A DNA stretch of 64,000 bases from NCBI GenBank assembly GCA_949987565.1, contig OX465104.1:7512805-7576804 (forward strand), written 5' to 3'. Under the pieces are notes generated by a model that saw nothing but the letters and a program-made list of their open reading frames with translations, had not been told where the DNA came from and did no database searches. This document shows positions 1 through 9,850 of this stretch, in pieces (within the stretch, counting starts at the first letter, position 1; each line of letters starts with the position of its first letter). Position numbers and translations under genes: made by a program. The stretch is from Luidia sarsii. Its lineage: Eukaryota > Echinodermata > Asteroidea > Paxillosida > Luidiidae.

Positions 1-262
1 TCTGGTGGAGGTACCGGTAATCTGTTGGGTAATCAGGGGGGAGGGGGTTGAAATCCCAGTCTGGTGGGGGTAATCTGCTGGATAATCAGGGGGGGGGGGT
101 TGAAATCCCAGTCTGGTGGGGGTAATCTGTTGGGTAATCAGGGGGGGGGGGGGTTGAAATCCCAGTCTGGTGGGGTAATCTGCTGGGAAATCAGGGGGGG
201 GGGGTTGAAATCCAAGTCTGGTGGGGGTAATCTGCAGGGTAATCAGGGGGGGGGGCAATAGA
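1..262. repeat. G-rich minisatellite, five units
   Basis: About five imperfect tandem units of roughly 50-59 bp. Each has GGTAATCTG, GGGTAATCAG, a run of 6-12 G and TTGAAATCCCAGTCTGG. The array is cut by the left window edge. The G-runs on the plus strand could form quadruplexes. Short open frames across it have glycine-rich repeat translations and are not genes. Confidence 0.9.
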
Positions 263-590
263 GACTAGCCCCTGGGGGCAGGACTGGGCCTTAACTACGC
301 CAAAAAGTGCATCCAGCATTGGATGGGCAAGGGATGTGATTCGTTCATTAGTGTGTGTGTGTGTGGGGGGGGAGAGAGGGTCAGAGCGGCTCAAATTGCC
401 TCGCTGGGTCTTGACCTAGAGGCCAGTGGATCCTCCGAGCCAGAAGAGGCCGATCACATTCCCAACAAGCTGGTAATCACTGGACTCAAGTAAACCATTA
501 CAATGACGATGGATGAAATGTACCTCCGTCAACCAAAAGTGAGCTGCTGGTGTGTTTTTTGGGGTGTGTTTTTTTTCCTCATAATCTGAC
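263..590. other. Unassigned DNA, no firm gene
   Basis: Mostly unique sequence with a short GT/G-rich tract near 350-372. A plus-strand open stretch of about 40 codons ends in TAA at 490-492. It reads as plausible protein but has no recognisable motif, so I do not call it a gene. Confidence 0.5.
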
Positions 591-768
591 CTCGATATCT
601 GGCCTCCCTGTTATTTTTGGAGCACGATAGAAGAGAGGTTGGGACAGCTCTTCCAAGGTATCCTTTGTGCTGGAAATGATGTTAATATCTAGTGACTGCT
701 CAGTTGTTCCGCTACAATGAACCCGAATGGTACCAGGAATGGACAAGGGGTTGCTAACCCAGATGTCG
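591..768 (-). CDS. Candidate downstream Caskin exon (weak)
   Basis: Seen: on the minus strand the sequence CCCAATACAG looks like a 3' splice site, and after it one base plus 59 codons are open (D-I-W-V-S-N-P... to ...R-P-D-I-E). They end at GAG followed by GTCAGA, a possible 5' splice site. If unspliced, the frame stops at TGA 579-581. Known: vertebrate Caskin1 has a CASK-binding motif with the core Ile-Trp-Val shortly after its SH3 domain. Inference: position, strand and the IWV core make this a candidate for that part of the gene. Against it: its start phase does not fit directly onto exon G (which ends one base into a codon, while this exon needs two bases upstream), so an unseen exon would be required, and the arginine after the motif is missing. 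It could equally be chance or repeat-derived. Confidence 0.28.
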
Positions 769-935
769 CTGTATTGGGAAGTTCCCCGTCAGTATGCAAT
801 CTAGTCTCTTTGGTTATTTTTTAAAATTTCTTATTTTGCAATTATTTTTTGCCTTTGAAAAAGTTTCTGCTATGATTGAAATGTCATGCCCTATAATTTA
901 TAAAGCTTAGAAATATATTCAGTTTTGTACAGAAT

Positions 936-1048
936 GCTGTGCAAAATGCTGCAAACTAAAATGACCAAATTGCAAATATTAAAAAAATCGGATGGCCTGA
1001 TGTTTCGATCCTAGCAAGACCTTCCTGCAAGGATGGAAACATCAGCAG
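936..1048. mobile_element. F1 foldback element, degraded copy
   Basis: Contains the F1 left-end features in order: AATGCTGCAAACT, AAAATGACCAAATTGCAAAT, then GGCCTGATGTTTCGATCCTA and a decayed arm with GGAAACATCAG. Confidence 0.75.
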
Positions 1049-1248
1049 CCGATTTCACTGAACATTAGTTTATGGCGTAAGTGTTGCGCCATAAGCAGAT
1101 AAGCGTAAGTTACACACAGTTTTCGTGAAATCGGCTGCAGGCCCTCCTAATTTTTGACAATTTTTTTTTTTTTGCAACTTTTCTACATGCATAAAACTTT
1201 ATCTCTTCTTTATTTTCATGTAACAAAAAATTCCACACAGAAGCAAAA

Positions 1249-1557
1249 GCTAAAGCCGCATTTCAAAGTAAACGAGACTATGGTTACTTTTCCCATTTTA
1301 AGTCAAGTGGAAACGGCCCAGTTAAATTTCCTCTCAGTTACTTTAACCAAGCGAATGGGTTACTTTTACCGGCCAACCTCTGCCCAGTAAAAGTGACCAG
1401 GTAAGTTAAACCGAGCCGATTATTGAAGTGGAAACGCACCACTCGGTAAAACGTGACTCGGCGTACATGCACTGTGCACAAATATTTTTTGTTTGCCAGC
1501 TCGGTTACTTTAACCATGGTCTCAGTTAAATTCTAGTCCAGTGGAAACGCGGCTTAA
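1249..1557. mobile_element. M2 inverted-repeat element, 'GTGGAAACG' subtype
   Basis: Begins CTAAAGCCGC and ends GTGGAAACGCGGCTTAAG, so the termini are inverted. The interior has repeated GTTACTTTAACC and GGAAACGGCCCAGTTAAATT, also seen at 26247-26480. No coding capacity, so it is probably a non-autonomous DNA element. Confidence 0.75.
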
Positions 1558-3290
1558 GAGTAATGTTACAAACTGCTTGGTAACTAATATGACCAGAATG
1601 CAAACCTAAACAAAGGAAAAATGGAACCCAAGACTTTTAAAAAGCATATAATTCATGTACGAGTCGTTCATGTTTTCAATGTCCAAACATTCACTGTCCG
1701 TACCATGCAGGTTACCGAGAGTGAACACAGGTACACGGCTATACAGTACGCATTGGAATGCCAACCATTCATAATGCATCCTGTAAGTCCAAGAGCCAGA
1801 TCGGCTATTGGAATTAAATGATGCAGCCGGACCTGCGACAGCCCACGGACAGCCCCAGGATACGAGGAAGGGAGATGGCACTAGGTGTGCTGTGTGGTGT
1901 GTGTACCTTAAGAGAGAAGGAAGGACGAGTGTGAACGCAGAGAGGAAATATCAATTAAAGACCAGAGACGGAAGATGGATTTCAACAGAGTTGCCGGTGG
2001 GTTGGAAGGGGGATCGGGAGGGGGGGGGGGAGAAAAAAAAATCTGGGCGATGCATCTGATGACAGAGACGGCAGATCGATGACTGAGCACAGACGAGGGA
2101 AAACTTAGCCGAGCAGCCGGTCTGGAATGCCAACATTGAAGGGATATGATTCTCAGACATATGTTCTCAGACAATGCCTTGAAGAATGTGGTGTGCTCGA
2201 GGAGAAAAAAAAAAAAAAAAAAGCACTTATACAGACGAACCTCATCGGGGAGTCGCAAAGCTGTCATGAAGTCTGTCCGCCCGGACATTCTGTTTGAAAT
2301 TGTCACAAATCGGGGGTATCAAGATCAAACGAAAAACGCTGCCTATTAAAATGGCATCTATCAAAAAAAGGGTCGACAGAGGCATCAGCGGCGGTGATGC
2401 GGGGCGAACAGGACCCTTCTTCTCAAAAAGGCAGAAATGGCATATCATTAGAGCCGTGTCAAGGAGATGTATCAATATAAAAAAAATATCCAACGCTTGC
2501 TCTAACAATCCAGACATGTTTGGCATGTGTTTGCTTTGCTCCAGGGAGGGAGTGTGACCAAAGTCTGATGAAAGAAAAAAAAATGACCGGGAATATTTCC
2601 ATGTCCAAGGCTTCGCATTGATTCACCCCCACCCCCTCTTCCTCTCCCCCCCCCCCTTCATCCCCTCCCCACAGGGGCAATGCTGGCAAATAAACAATCA
2701 GAGAGTCACAAGCATGCCAGATGGGATCAGAAGGGAGGAGGAGGAGGAGGAGAAAGAGAAAGGAGAGAAGGCTGGATGCCTTGCTTTGACAGACACGCCA
2801 AAAGAAAACCCCCCTTTTGACCTCTTCCTAGTCTTCATCTCAACCCATCCATCGCCAGTCACGTCGCTGGCCAGTACAGCAGAGGTCACGACCCCCGAGA
2901 TGGGAGATTATCTATCCACTATTCCCAACCCAAGCCCCACTTCATTCCGGTTCAGTCCCCCCAAAAAAACATAAGAACCCCATCTCGTCGGTTCGAACAG
3001 ACTTCAAGAGAGCATCAAATGTCTTCCGTCGCTTCGGGTCATCTGATTTGAATCGCCGGGGCCAAGACACAGTCAATTAAACTTGTCAAAACAATGACCC
3101 TATTCCCGATAGCCTAGAAATATTTTGTCAGAGGGGGTTTCCAATTTTCTTCAGGCACAACTGGTTCGGGATAACTTCTCACATGGATGCTATCTAGTAG
3201 TACTAGACAGAGGGCACCCTGAGAGTGTTCAGGAGATATCACAGCCAAAGATGACCTTCCCTCCTTGATTCATGCACAATTAAAGTAGTG
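1558..3290. other. Non-coding stretch, no gene seen
   Basis: Unique-looking DNA with A-runs (around 2204-2222), a C-run (2647-2656) and a GAGGAG tract (2733-2752). Overlapping short open frames exist on both strands, but none has a recognisable domain or a convincing splice pair. A minus-strand frame near 2955-3065 is basic and open for about 44 codons, with no recognisable family. Confidence 0.5.
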
Positions 3291-3464
3291 ATATACCTAC
3301 AAAAATGTTGCAAACTGCTTACTGACTAAAATTACCAAAATGTAAATCTCCAAATTTAGTGGGCCCGACGTTTCGATCCTAGCAGGACCTTTCTCAAAGC
3401 CACTCTACCTTTGAGAAAGGTCCTGCTAGGATCGAAACGTCAGGCCCACTAAATTTTGAGACAA
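3291..3464. mobile_element. F1 foldback element, near-perfect hairpin
   Basis: Left end reads ACAAAAATGTTGCAAACTGC, then TACCAAAATGTAAATCTCC, then GGGCCCGACGTTTCGATCCT. The arm at 3361-3400 is followed, after a spacer of about 10 bp, by its almost exact reverse complement ending CGTCAGGCCCACTAAATTTT. This is the clearest compact copy and defines the family. Confidence 0.92.
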
Positions 3465-3514
3465 TTAAAGTAATGTTCCGCTAAACAACTGCTCACTGAC
3501 GAAAATGTTTGCAA

Positions 3515-3636
3515 ATCTCAAAGGTTTAGAGCAATACGAAAACTGCTCCCTAACTTAAATGACCACATTATAAATCCGTAACAAAAATCGAGGGCCTGAT
3601 TTTTGTGGTGCTAGCAGGACCTTTTCCTGAAGTCAA
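3515..3636. mobile_element. F1 foldback element, left-half remnant
   Basis: Has the F1 left end in decayed form (AACTGCTCCCTAACTTAAAT, then GAGGGCCTGAT and TGCTAGCAGGACC). The right arm is missing and it abuts the M5 element. Confidence 0.65.
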
Positions 3637-3640
3637 AATA

Positions 3641-3876
3641 GACCGATTGCAAGACCAAAGTTTACAAGCCATCACGTAACTTATAGTGGGTATTTTTGCA
3701 TCTCATTTGGAGCAGAACAGGAGTGGAAATGAGCAAAGAAGACTATCTGACATGGGCCTACACATTGTCCCCATTCTTCTTTGTCCATTTCCATCGCTGC
3801 TCTGTGCCAAATGAGACGAAAAAACACCCACTATAAGTCAAGTGATGGCATGTAAACAGTGGTCATGCAATCGGTC
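3641..3876. mobile_element. M5 inverted-repeat element
   Basis: Starts GACCGATTGCAAGACCAAAG and ends with CATGCAATCGGTC. TATAGTGGGTATTTTTGCAT near the left is mirrored by CACCCACTATAAGTCAAGTG near the right. A second copy lies at 43400-43625, with the same interior (catctcatt, gcacagagcagcgatggaaa). No coding capacity. Confidence 0.85.
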
Positions 3877-4760
3877 TTCAGACACATTATCTATACACAG
3901 AATCCCTTAGTGGGGGGACAACTAAAACCACTTGGATAATGACAAGAGTGTGAGAATGAATTCTAAACCCTGTTAGCAAGAAGCCATCTCAACTGCTGAT
4001 TAGCATAATTGTGGAGTTCTCGGTAAAGCAATCAATCGGCTTGGTTCTGATCTGGAGGACTGGGTAGGAGGACCTGCATGGGGTTGGAGTCACATGAACC
4101 CCCCTCCCTCCCCCTCCCCACCCTCCCCCTCTGTTCTCCTCGAGGAGCCAGCCCTCTCAGTTGGAACCCTCCGATGAGAGAGATGGGATTTGCACTTCAC
4201 ATTTCCCCGGCACCCCTCCCCCCCCCCCACTCGCTATCCAAATAATCAAAAGGCACGATCTGTTCCCATTCTCAATATTCAAGCAGGACCCATGTCTGCC
4301 AACCTTTCTTTAAAGGGAATTGGGAATCACAGAAGCAGGAAGGGGAACCACAGAGCAAACTACATAGGAATACATGTGTATTTCAGAAGAAAAATAAAAT
4401 CAGCCAAAACAAATTTCAGCCAAAAATCAGGATCTGTTGTCAAGAGCTTGTAAAAAAGTGGTACCGATTCTACCCCCCAAAAAGAGGAATGATTCCTCCA
4501 AAACAGGAATGGTTGGCAGCTATGTATGCATAACCCCCCCCCCCCCCCCATAAAAAACCCTGACAACCAAAGCCACTCCATGAAGACAGCCCCTCATCCA
4601 GATTCATCATGTATATAATTATATTAAGATTTTCTTGGCCCATTTTTCCACCAAAAAAATCCAGCTCAGACTGCAGCTTCACCTCTGTTCTCCGAAAATC
4701 TGAACACAGATTGGAGGTTCTTTGTTGAAGCTGTAACTTGGCAACAATGTTAGGAGGGTC
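3877..4760. other. Non-coding stretch, no gene seen
   Basis: Contains C-rich tracts (about 4099-4133 and 4205-4230), a C-run at 4534-4549 and otherwise unique AT-leaning DNA. No exon with recognisable protein content. Confidence 0.5.
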
Positions 4761-4765
4761 TGACA

Positions 4766-5118
4766 TCGAGCAGGACCTTTCTCACAGGCAGCAGCCTGAA
4801 GGACCTTCAGAAGCCTGAAGGACCTTTCTCACAGGCAGAAGCCTGAAGGACCTTCAGAAGCCTGAAGGACCTTTCTCACAGGCAGCAGCCTGAAGGACCT
4901 TCAGAAGCCTGAAGGACCTTTCTCACAGGCAGAAGCCTGAAGGACCTTCAGAAGCCTGAAGGACCTTTCTCACAGGCAGAAGCCTGAAGAACCTTCAGAA
5001 GCCTGAAGGACCTTTCTCACAGGCAGCAGCCTAGATGAGAAAGGTCCTGCTCGGGATAAATGTAGATATTTACACTTTGTCATTTTAGTCAGTAATGAGT
5101 TTGCAACATTTTTGCATT
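4766..5118. mobile_element. F1 element with 47-bp minisatellite in its centre
   Basis: The left arm (CGAGCAGGACCTTTCTCAC) and right arm (GATGAGAAAGGTCCTGCTCG) are inverted. The right end runs through TTTGTCATTTTAGTCAGTAA to GTTTGCAACATTTTTGCATT, the F1 terminus. Between the arms, from 4772 to about 5030, is an array of about five units of 47 bp (AGGACCTTTCTCACAGGCAG, then AGCCTGAAGGACCTTCAGA). The array starts from the arm sequence itself. Confidence 0.9.
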
Positions 5119-6248
5119 CATACTGAAGTTGAAACCTGTAAGTCAATGTGTGTGTGTGTGTTGTTTAAACCGAGTATCATTTTGAAAACCAAAGACAGAG
5201 GTCTCCCATTTTCATGCCTTGTTTTTCTTTTTTAAACGGATTGAAGCAATGGAGATTTATAGCTGGAGCCCGAGCCTAAGAAAAGGTCCCCCCCCCTACC
5301 CACATTCAATTCCAGACACGGCTCCCACCGTGCAAACTGTAAAGATTTCTATCAAGTGTGCGTCCTCTGCCCTACGGGCCAACTGCGAGCACTGACACAA
5401 AGCCTGAATAATTCAAAAGACAGAAACCAAATATACACAAACAAAGTAAGGAATATTGTGCAGACATTCTAGGAGAAACTAGAGTGGAGTTCTTGAGTGT
5501 GTGTGTATGTGGGGGAGGGAGGGTTGATGCTCGGGACACAAGCTGCATTTCCCTGAAGGGCGGGAGAACTGGAGAGATTCTAACAGTTTGGTTGTTTAAA
5601 TGGTCACCCTTCGTTTGGGCAATCTCAGTGTCTCTCTTTTGTACCTGTTTGATCAGAGATTGAATCAGGTAGAAATTGGGAGCCTGGGGTACATGAATAT
5701 GCATATGGTTTAACAATAACAGGTCAGGGAGCCTCTGAAGTGGACCTACTTATCTTTTAATTTGTTAGAAGAAGCAGAGTTTGGGAATAATTTTAGCCAA
5801 CTTTCAACAAACGGCACACAAATCTCCTCTGCCTCTGTCTTCCTCCGACATGGAGGTAATCGAATCACGAGATATGCTACGGTTGCAGCCGGTAAATCAA
5901 ATTACCAAAGTTATCAAATTAATCTACGGCCAATCAACTCGGACAGCACTGCGGCAATTAATTTCGGCTCATGTCGATGAAGAAAAAAAAAAACGGTTCC
6001 AGAAAGTATAATGTCGGAGCTCTGTATGAACATGTACAGGGGTGTAGCTCACGTTAATGTTTAACTGGGGTATAATTGGCTGCAGCATCTACGCGTACAC
6101 AGGGTGCTGAGGAAAAGTCAATGGTTTGGATGTGAACGACTTGGTGTTGGGAATGGTTAAGAGCAATTTGGATGAAAAAAAAATCAGGCCACATTGTTAG
6201 TGGAATTCACCAAACCCAACTGAACATTTCTAATAGACTCCGGATTCA
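5119..6248. other. Non-coding stretch, no gene seen
   Basis: Short GT tracts (5149-5162, 5498-5510) and unique DNA. No F1, M or S element is obvious, and no frame has recognisable protein features. Confidence 0.45.
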
Positions 6249-6434
6249 TTACTTCCTCCAGTAGGCTGGAAATATCACCACAGTCATGCAGCCATTACTG
6301 AATTGCTCAACATGCTCTCTCATGTAGCTTCCCAGGAAATCCTGCATGTCGGGAAGCATTACTTTCACTTCTTGAAATTTTTCATCGGTTCCCAGCCAAA
6401 GTCCTGTTGGCAACTGTTTCCTTTTCCCCGGTAC
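6249..6434 (-). CDS. Unrecognised 61-codon open stretch (weak)
   Basis: Seen: on the minus strand 61 codons are open between an in-frame TGA (6435-6437) and a TAA stop (6249-6251). The translation has protein-like composition, for example L-P-T-G-L-W-L-G-T-D-E-K-F-Q-E-V-K-V and M-R-E-H-V-E-Q-F-S-N-G-C-M. I do not recognise the family. No clear polypyrimidine tract precedes it, so it is not a confident terminal exon. It may be a transposase remnant, a decayed exon, or chance. It lies 260 bp from an S1 SINE. There is no evidence it belongs to Caskin beyond the shared strand. Confidence 0.22.
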   Translation of the reverse strand, partial: VPGKRKQLPTGLWLGTDEKFQEVKVMLPDMQDFLGSYMREHVEQFSNGCMTVVIFPAYWRK

Positions 6435-6697
6435 TCAGTAGCTGCGCCTCGGGGAACAAATTAATTACTTCAAAATGATTCACTCAACCTCTGGTAGATA
6501 GAGTGCCACGTACAAAAAGTGCACCTTTCACCTTGCTCAATGTATACACTGTCATAGACTCATCATTTTCATGAACTAGCAAATCTATCCACGTAGCAGA
6601 AGAGATGCATTTTCAAAATAGTACTAATTGATAGTTAGTAACATCTTTTGAAAAATATTTTTTAGTCAAACAATAAAGGAGATATACGGCAGTTAAT

Positions 6698-6880
6698 GCT
6701 TCTGGCTGGTGCCCCCAACACGGTAAAGACTAGTTGACTATTTTGGGAAGGCCACCATCTAAGGGCCGGATTGCTCAGGTGGTAAGAGCGCTGATACGCA
6801 AAACCAGAGGTCTCGTGTTCAAGTCCCTGTCCACTGTCCAGTCAAAGTTTTCTTTGCCATTTTTTCCCCTCAGAATCATT
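6698..6880 (+). mobile_element. S1 tRNA-derived SINE
   Basis: Full-length type copy. A leader CTTCTGGCTGGTGCCCCCAA, then AAGACTAGTTGACTATT and GGCCACCATCTAAGGGC, precedes a tRNA-like head at 6764-6838 with A-box-like TTGCTCAGGTGG and B-box GTTCAAGTCCC. The tail is GTCAAAGTTTTCTTTGCCAT. Presumed Pol III-derived and moved by LINE machinery; no such machinery is seen here. Confidence 0.85.
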
Positions 6881-7480
6881 TACTCTTTTTTTTATAGTAA
6901 TTATTGCAATTAGCAAATTACACACTTTTTTAAGATTTAAAGCTTTGAAGGAAGGTTAAGGATACAGCATTTTTTAGATAATGTTAAAAGCAGGAAATTG
7001 TCAGAGCACGTATTCTTGCTTTGATTCTTCAGTTTATGTATAAACTGTGTCATGTGAAAGGGTCTTACTAAAAGTCCCCTCTCCCTCTCCCTACCTCACC
7101 CACCTCATCCTAATTCTTCCAAGCCGACACTTTAGCCATACCAACTACCTGTGTACTACTTTTCCAAATGTTTCCCCCTACCCCTAGCCCATCCAATCGC
7201 AGTCCATCCATTCATTGACTTTTGGCCTTGGCCTCAATCTCACAGACCCTGGCCGGTCACAGAACGATGCCTACAGCATTCTGCAAGTCACAAAAAAAAA
7301 AAAAAAAAAATCATCCAAAGCGGTTTCCGAAAGTGACCAAATTCTGCTGTAAAGGTGGAGCAAAAGCTGGTTTTTTTTTTTGCATTCATAAAACAAATAT
7401 TTGTGCTGGAGAGATTTCTGAGATAGGCCTTAGGCTTTTCTTACCTGAAAATAAGAATACCTATAAAAAAAAAAAATCTG

Positions 7481-7545
7481 GCTTTTTGAGAAAGGTCCTG
7501 GTAGGATCGAAATGTCAGGCCCTCTAAATTTATGAGATGCCTGTA
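7481..7545. mobile_element. F1 right arm fragment
   Basis: TTTGAGAAAGGTCCTGGTAG, then GAAATGTCAGGCCCTCTAAA: the standard F1 right arm. The preceding 7080-7460 is CT-rich filler like that beside other F1 right arms (30360-30480, 48880-49080), followed by poly-A and T-runs. Confidence 0.75.
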
Positions 7546-7734
7546 AAAACTCGGATGGCAGGTCTGATTAACATGCAAAATGTGATAGAAATTGATATAC
7601 TATGGAATATATCTGCAAGAGACATGGTTATGGCAGTGTTGAATGATTCACGTTCTAGTGAATCGTGAATGGAAAACTGAAAATACAAAATGCATTCTTG
7701 CAGTTATCTCCTAAACTTGAAATAAGTTAAACTT

Positions 7735-7852
7735 GGACTAGTTGACTATTTCAGATGGTAAGAGAGCTGGTACGCAAAAACCAGAGGTCTCGGGTTCATG
7801 TCCTGGTCCACACAAAGTTTTCTTTGCCATTTTTCAAAATCATTCAACACTT
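7735..7852 (+). mobile_element. S1 SINE, internally deleted
   Basis: GGACTAGTTGACTATTTCAG joins directly to ATGGTAAGAG, so the segment carrying GGCCACCATCTAAGGGCTGG and the start of the tRNA head is missing. B-box region GGGTTCATGTCC and tail CAAAGTTTTCTTTGCC are present. Confidence 0.8.
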
Positions 7853-7890
7853 CCCAGCCCTTTTTTTTTCCTTATTTGATCCCTTTAGTA

Positions 7891-8066
7891 ATACACAAAA
7901 TGCTGCAAACTGATTACTGACTTAAATGACCCAGAATATGCCAATCTAGAAGAAAGAGTGTGTGACATTCTGATCCTACAGTTGAAGCACGGCCTTTCTC
8001 AAAGACATGATGAAACTGTCGTTTGTGAAAGGTCCTGCTAGGATTGAAACATCAGGGCCTTGAAAT
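7891..8066. mobile_element. F1 foldback element, diverged full copy
   Basis: Left end ACAAAATGCTGCAAACTGAT, a decayed left arm (GACATTCTGATCCTAC, CGGCCTTTCTCAAAGAC), a short loop and right arm GTGAAAGGTCCTGCTAGGAT then GAAACATCAGGGCCTTG. Confidence 0.8.
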
Positions 8067-8273
8067 ACACCAGAGAGCCAAACTAGATTCAATCTGCTCA
8101 GCCCAACCCATACACGTACCACAACTACACCGTACCTTTAAGGAATTCACAAACACTTTCATTACCCAAAATGAATCTGCAGTCCACTGGGCTGTCAAAC
8201 GGAATCCAATTTAAACTAACGAACAAAAAAAAGCAACAAAATATAAAGAAGAAGAAGAAGCCAATATCAGAAA

Positions 8274-8314
8274 AGTGTTGGACCTGACGTTTCAATCCTA
8301 GCAGGACCTTTCTC
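8274..8314. mobile_element. F1 left arm fragment
   Basis: GTTGGACCTGACGTTTCAAT then CCTAGCAGGACCTTTCTCGA; joined directly to a tandem duplication. Confidence 0.75.
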
Positions 8315-8657
8315 GAGGGCAGAAAGCTGAATCCAATTAATTGCCAAGTCTAATAGTGATCCTCATGAACCACATACCGGTACACTGTACCATCTAAAAG
8401 AAACACTCTAACCATCCTAAGCTGAAGCCAAACTTTCCAAACATCCCCTCACTCTCCTCTCCCCCACAAATCCATAACTTATGTTATGAGGGCAGAAAGG
8501 TGAATCCAATTAATTGCCAAGTCCAATCGTGATCCATATGAACCGCATACACTGTACCATCTAAAAGAAACACTCTACAATCCTAAGCTGAAGCCAAACT
8601 TTCCAAACATCCCCTCACTCTCCTCTCCCCCACAAACTCATAACCTATGTACCAAAC
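8315..8657. repeat. 173-bp tandem duplication
   Basis: Two head-to-tail copies (8315-8487, 8488-8657) beginning GAGGGCAGAAAG and containing GAATCCAATTAATTGCCAAG, CATCTAAAAGAAACACTCTA and TCCCCTCACTCTCCTCTCCC. They differ by small indels, so the duplication is not brand new. Confidence 0.9.
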
Positions 8658-9615
8658 CTTGCTAGCCCCCCTCACCACCACCACCACCCCCACACACACA
8701 AATAGTTTCCTGACGTGAGTCAACTGAAGCAGCTATTTTTAAGCCTCCTCTCTGCGGTGCCTGGTTATGACCGCCATTCTAAATGCCACGACAGATAACT
8801 ACAGCAAGCTGGCAGATCCATCTTGCATCTCTGTGTCAAGCTGGACAGGCTCCCCGCATTCACGAGACAAATGGCCGCAAACCCTCGGCGGCAAAAATGA
8901 GAGAATGGCGGGAGGGCTGTGATTCATGATGTAGGTACATCTCTCTTCCCATGCCTCCGGAGAAAAAAAACACCGAACTATTTCATCAATCATTTCTATC
9001 GATGAACTTACCGCACACACCGATCCATCAACATCAATGACTACTGAAGCGTTGTCCGATGATGCACTTCGTGATGATCAACAGAATTTGACGGGAAAAA
9101 TAAAAAATGGTCCAATCTAGTGTGCTCGAGTCTTCCCAGGCCAATTTTAGAACACCGAAGAGAAGAAATGGATGGTTCGCCAAGCTAAACTTGCTTCCAT
9201 TCCAACTTGTGATCATCCAACCAATGCATGTCACAGACAATGCGTGTTAACTGGCAGTGTAAGTTTCCGCAAACGTGGCTATTACATTGGATCAATCATT
9301 TTCAACTTGCCAATTCTACGGCACAGGTTCTACTCTCCCCCCCCCCCCCCATCCGTAGCCCCAAAAAATCAAAGGTGCTGATGTGTGAAATTCCATCTAG
9401 CATGAAAGCTCTTCCCCAGATGACTAGAACCCCGATCCTACTTTATACTAGTGATGCACGACACCTTGTAATCGTATGGGAGAACTTTCGGCCTGCCATA
9501 CAATAGAAGCAGAGATTTGGCTGGAAACCTAGGACCAAGTTCTCAGAGCTGATTAAGCACCAAAGTCTGCCCCGGTGCAAAAAGTACACCAAATCACCAT
9601 GCCAACCCAAACTTC
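8658..9615. other. Non-coding stretch, no supported gene
   Basis: Contains a CA/CCA tract (8672-8700). A plus-strand ATG frame at 8767-8922 (51 codons) has no recognisable domain. A GTAAGT at 9006-9011 on the minus strand follows ten open codons but lacks a good acceptor. A C-run lies at 9336-9350. Confidence 0.45.
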
Positions 9616-9619
9616 TCCC

Positions 9620-9850
9620 TTAACATTCATGCAAACGTTAAAGCAATTGACATCACACTGCAATGCGGTTCATAACCCAGTCTACACAAAGGGGGACTTT
9701 TCCTGCTTAGCAGATTCTCGTGCTTGAGCGGCTCTAAGAAATTCAGGCAATGACTTTGTTCAACAAAGGTTTTCTTTTTCGAACAAAAGCGAGAATCGGT
9801 GCTTGCCACAGCTCTACGAAAAATTAGTCTACCACTCAAGAGAGACAAGG
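9620..9850. mobile_element. M6 inverted-repeat element, partial
   Basis: Shares with other M6 copies the block CAATGCGGTTCATAACCCAG, GACTTTTCCTGCTTAGCAGA and GTGCTTGAGCGGCTCTAAG. No coding capacity. Confidence 0.7.

Noticed and set aside
372..492. Plus-strand open stretch of about 40 codons ending in TAA.
   Set aside because: Acidic and protein-like, but short, opposite in strand to the only gene, and without a recognisable motif or acceptor.
4766..5118. CRISPR-like array.
   Set aside because: Regular 47-bp spacing, but the whole unit repeats with no unique spacers, in a eukaryotic intron.
8767..8922. 51-codon plus-strand ATG frame.
   Set aside because: No recognisable domain, no splice context and no homologue I know; chance is likely.
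8994..9060. Possible small minus-strand exon ending at GCG|GTAAGT.
   Set aside because: Only about ten open codons after a weak AG without a pyrimidine tract; not similar to Caskin.
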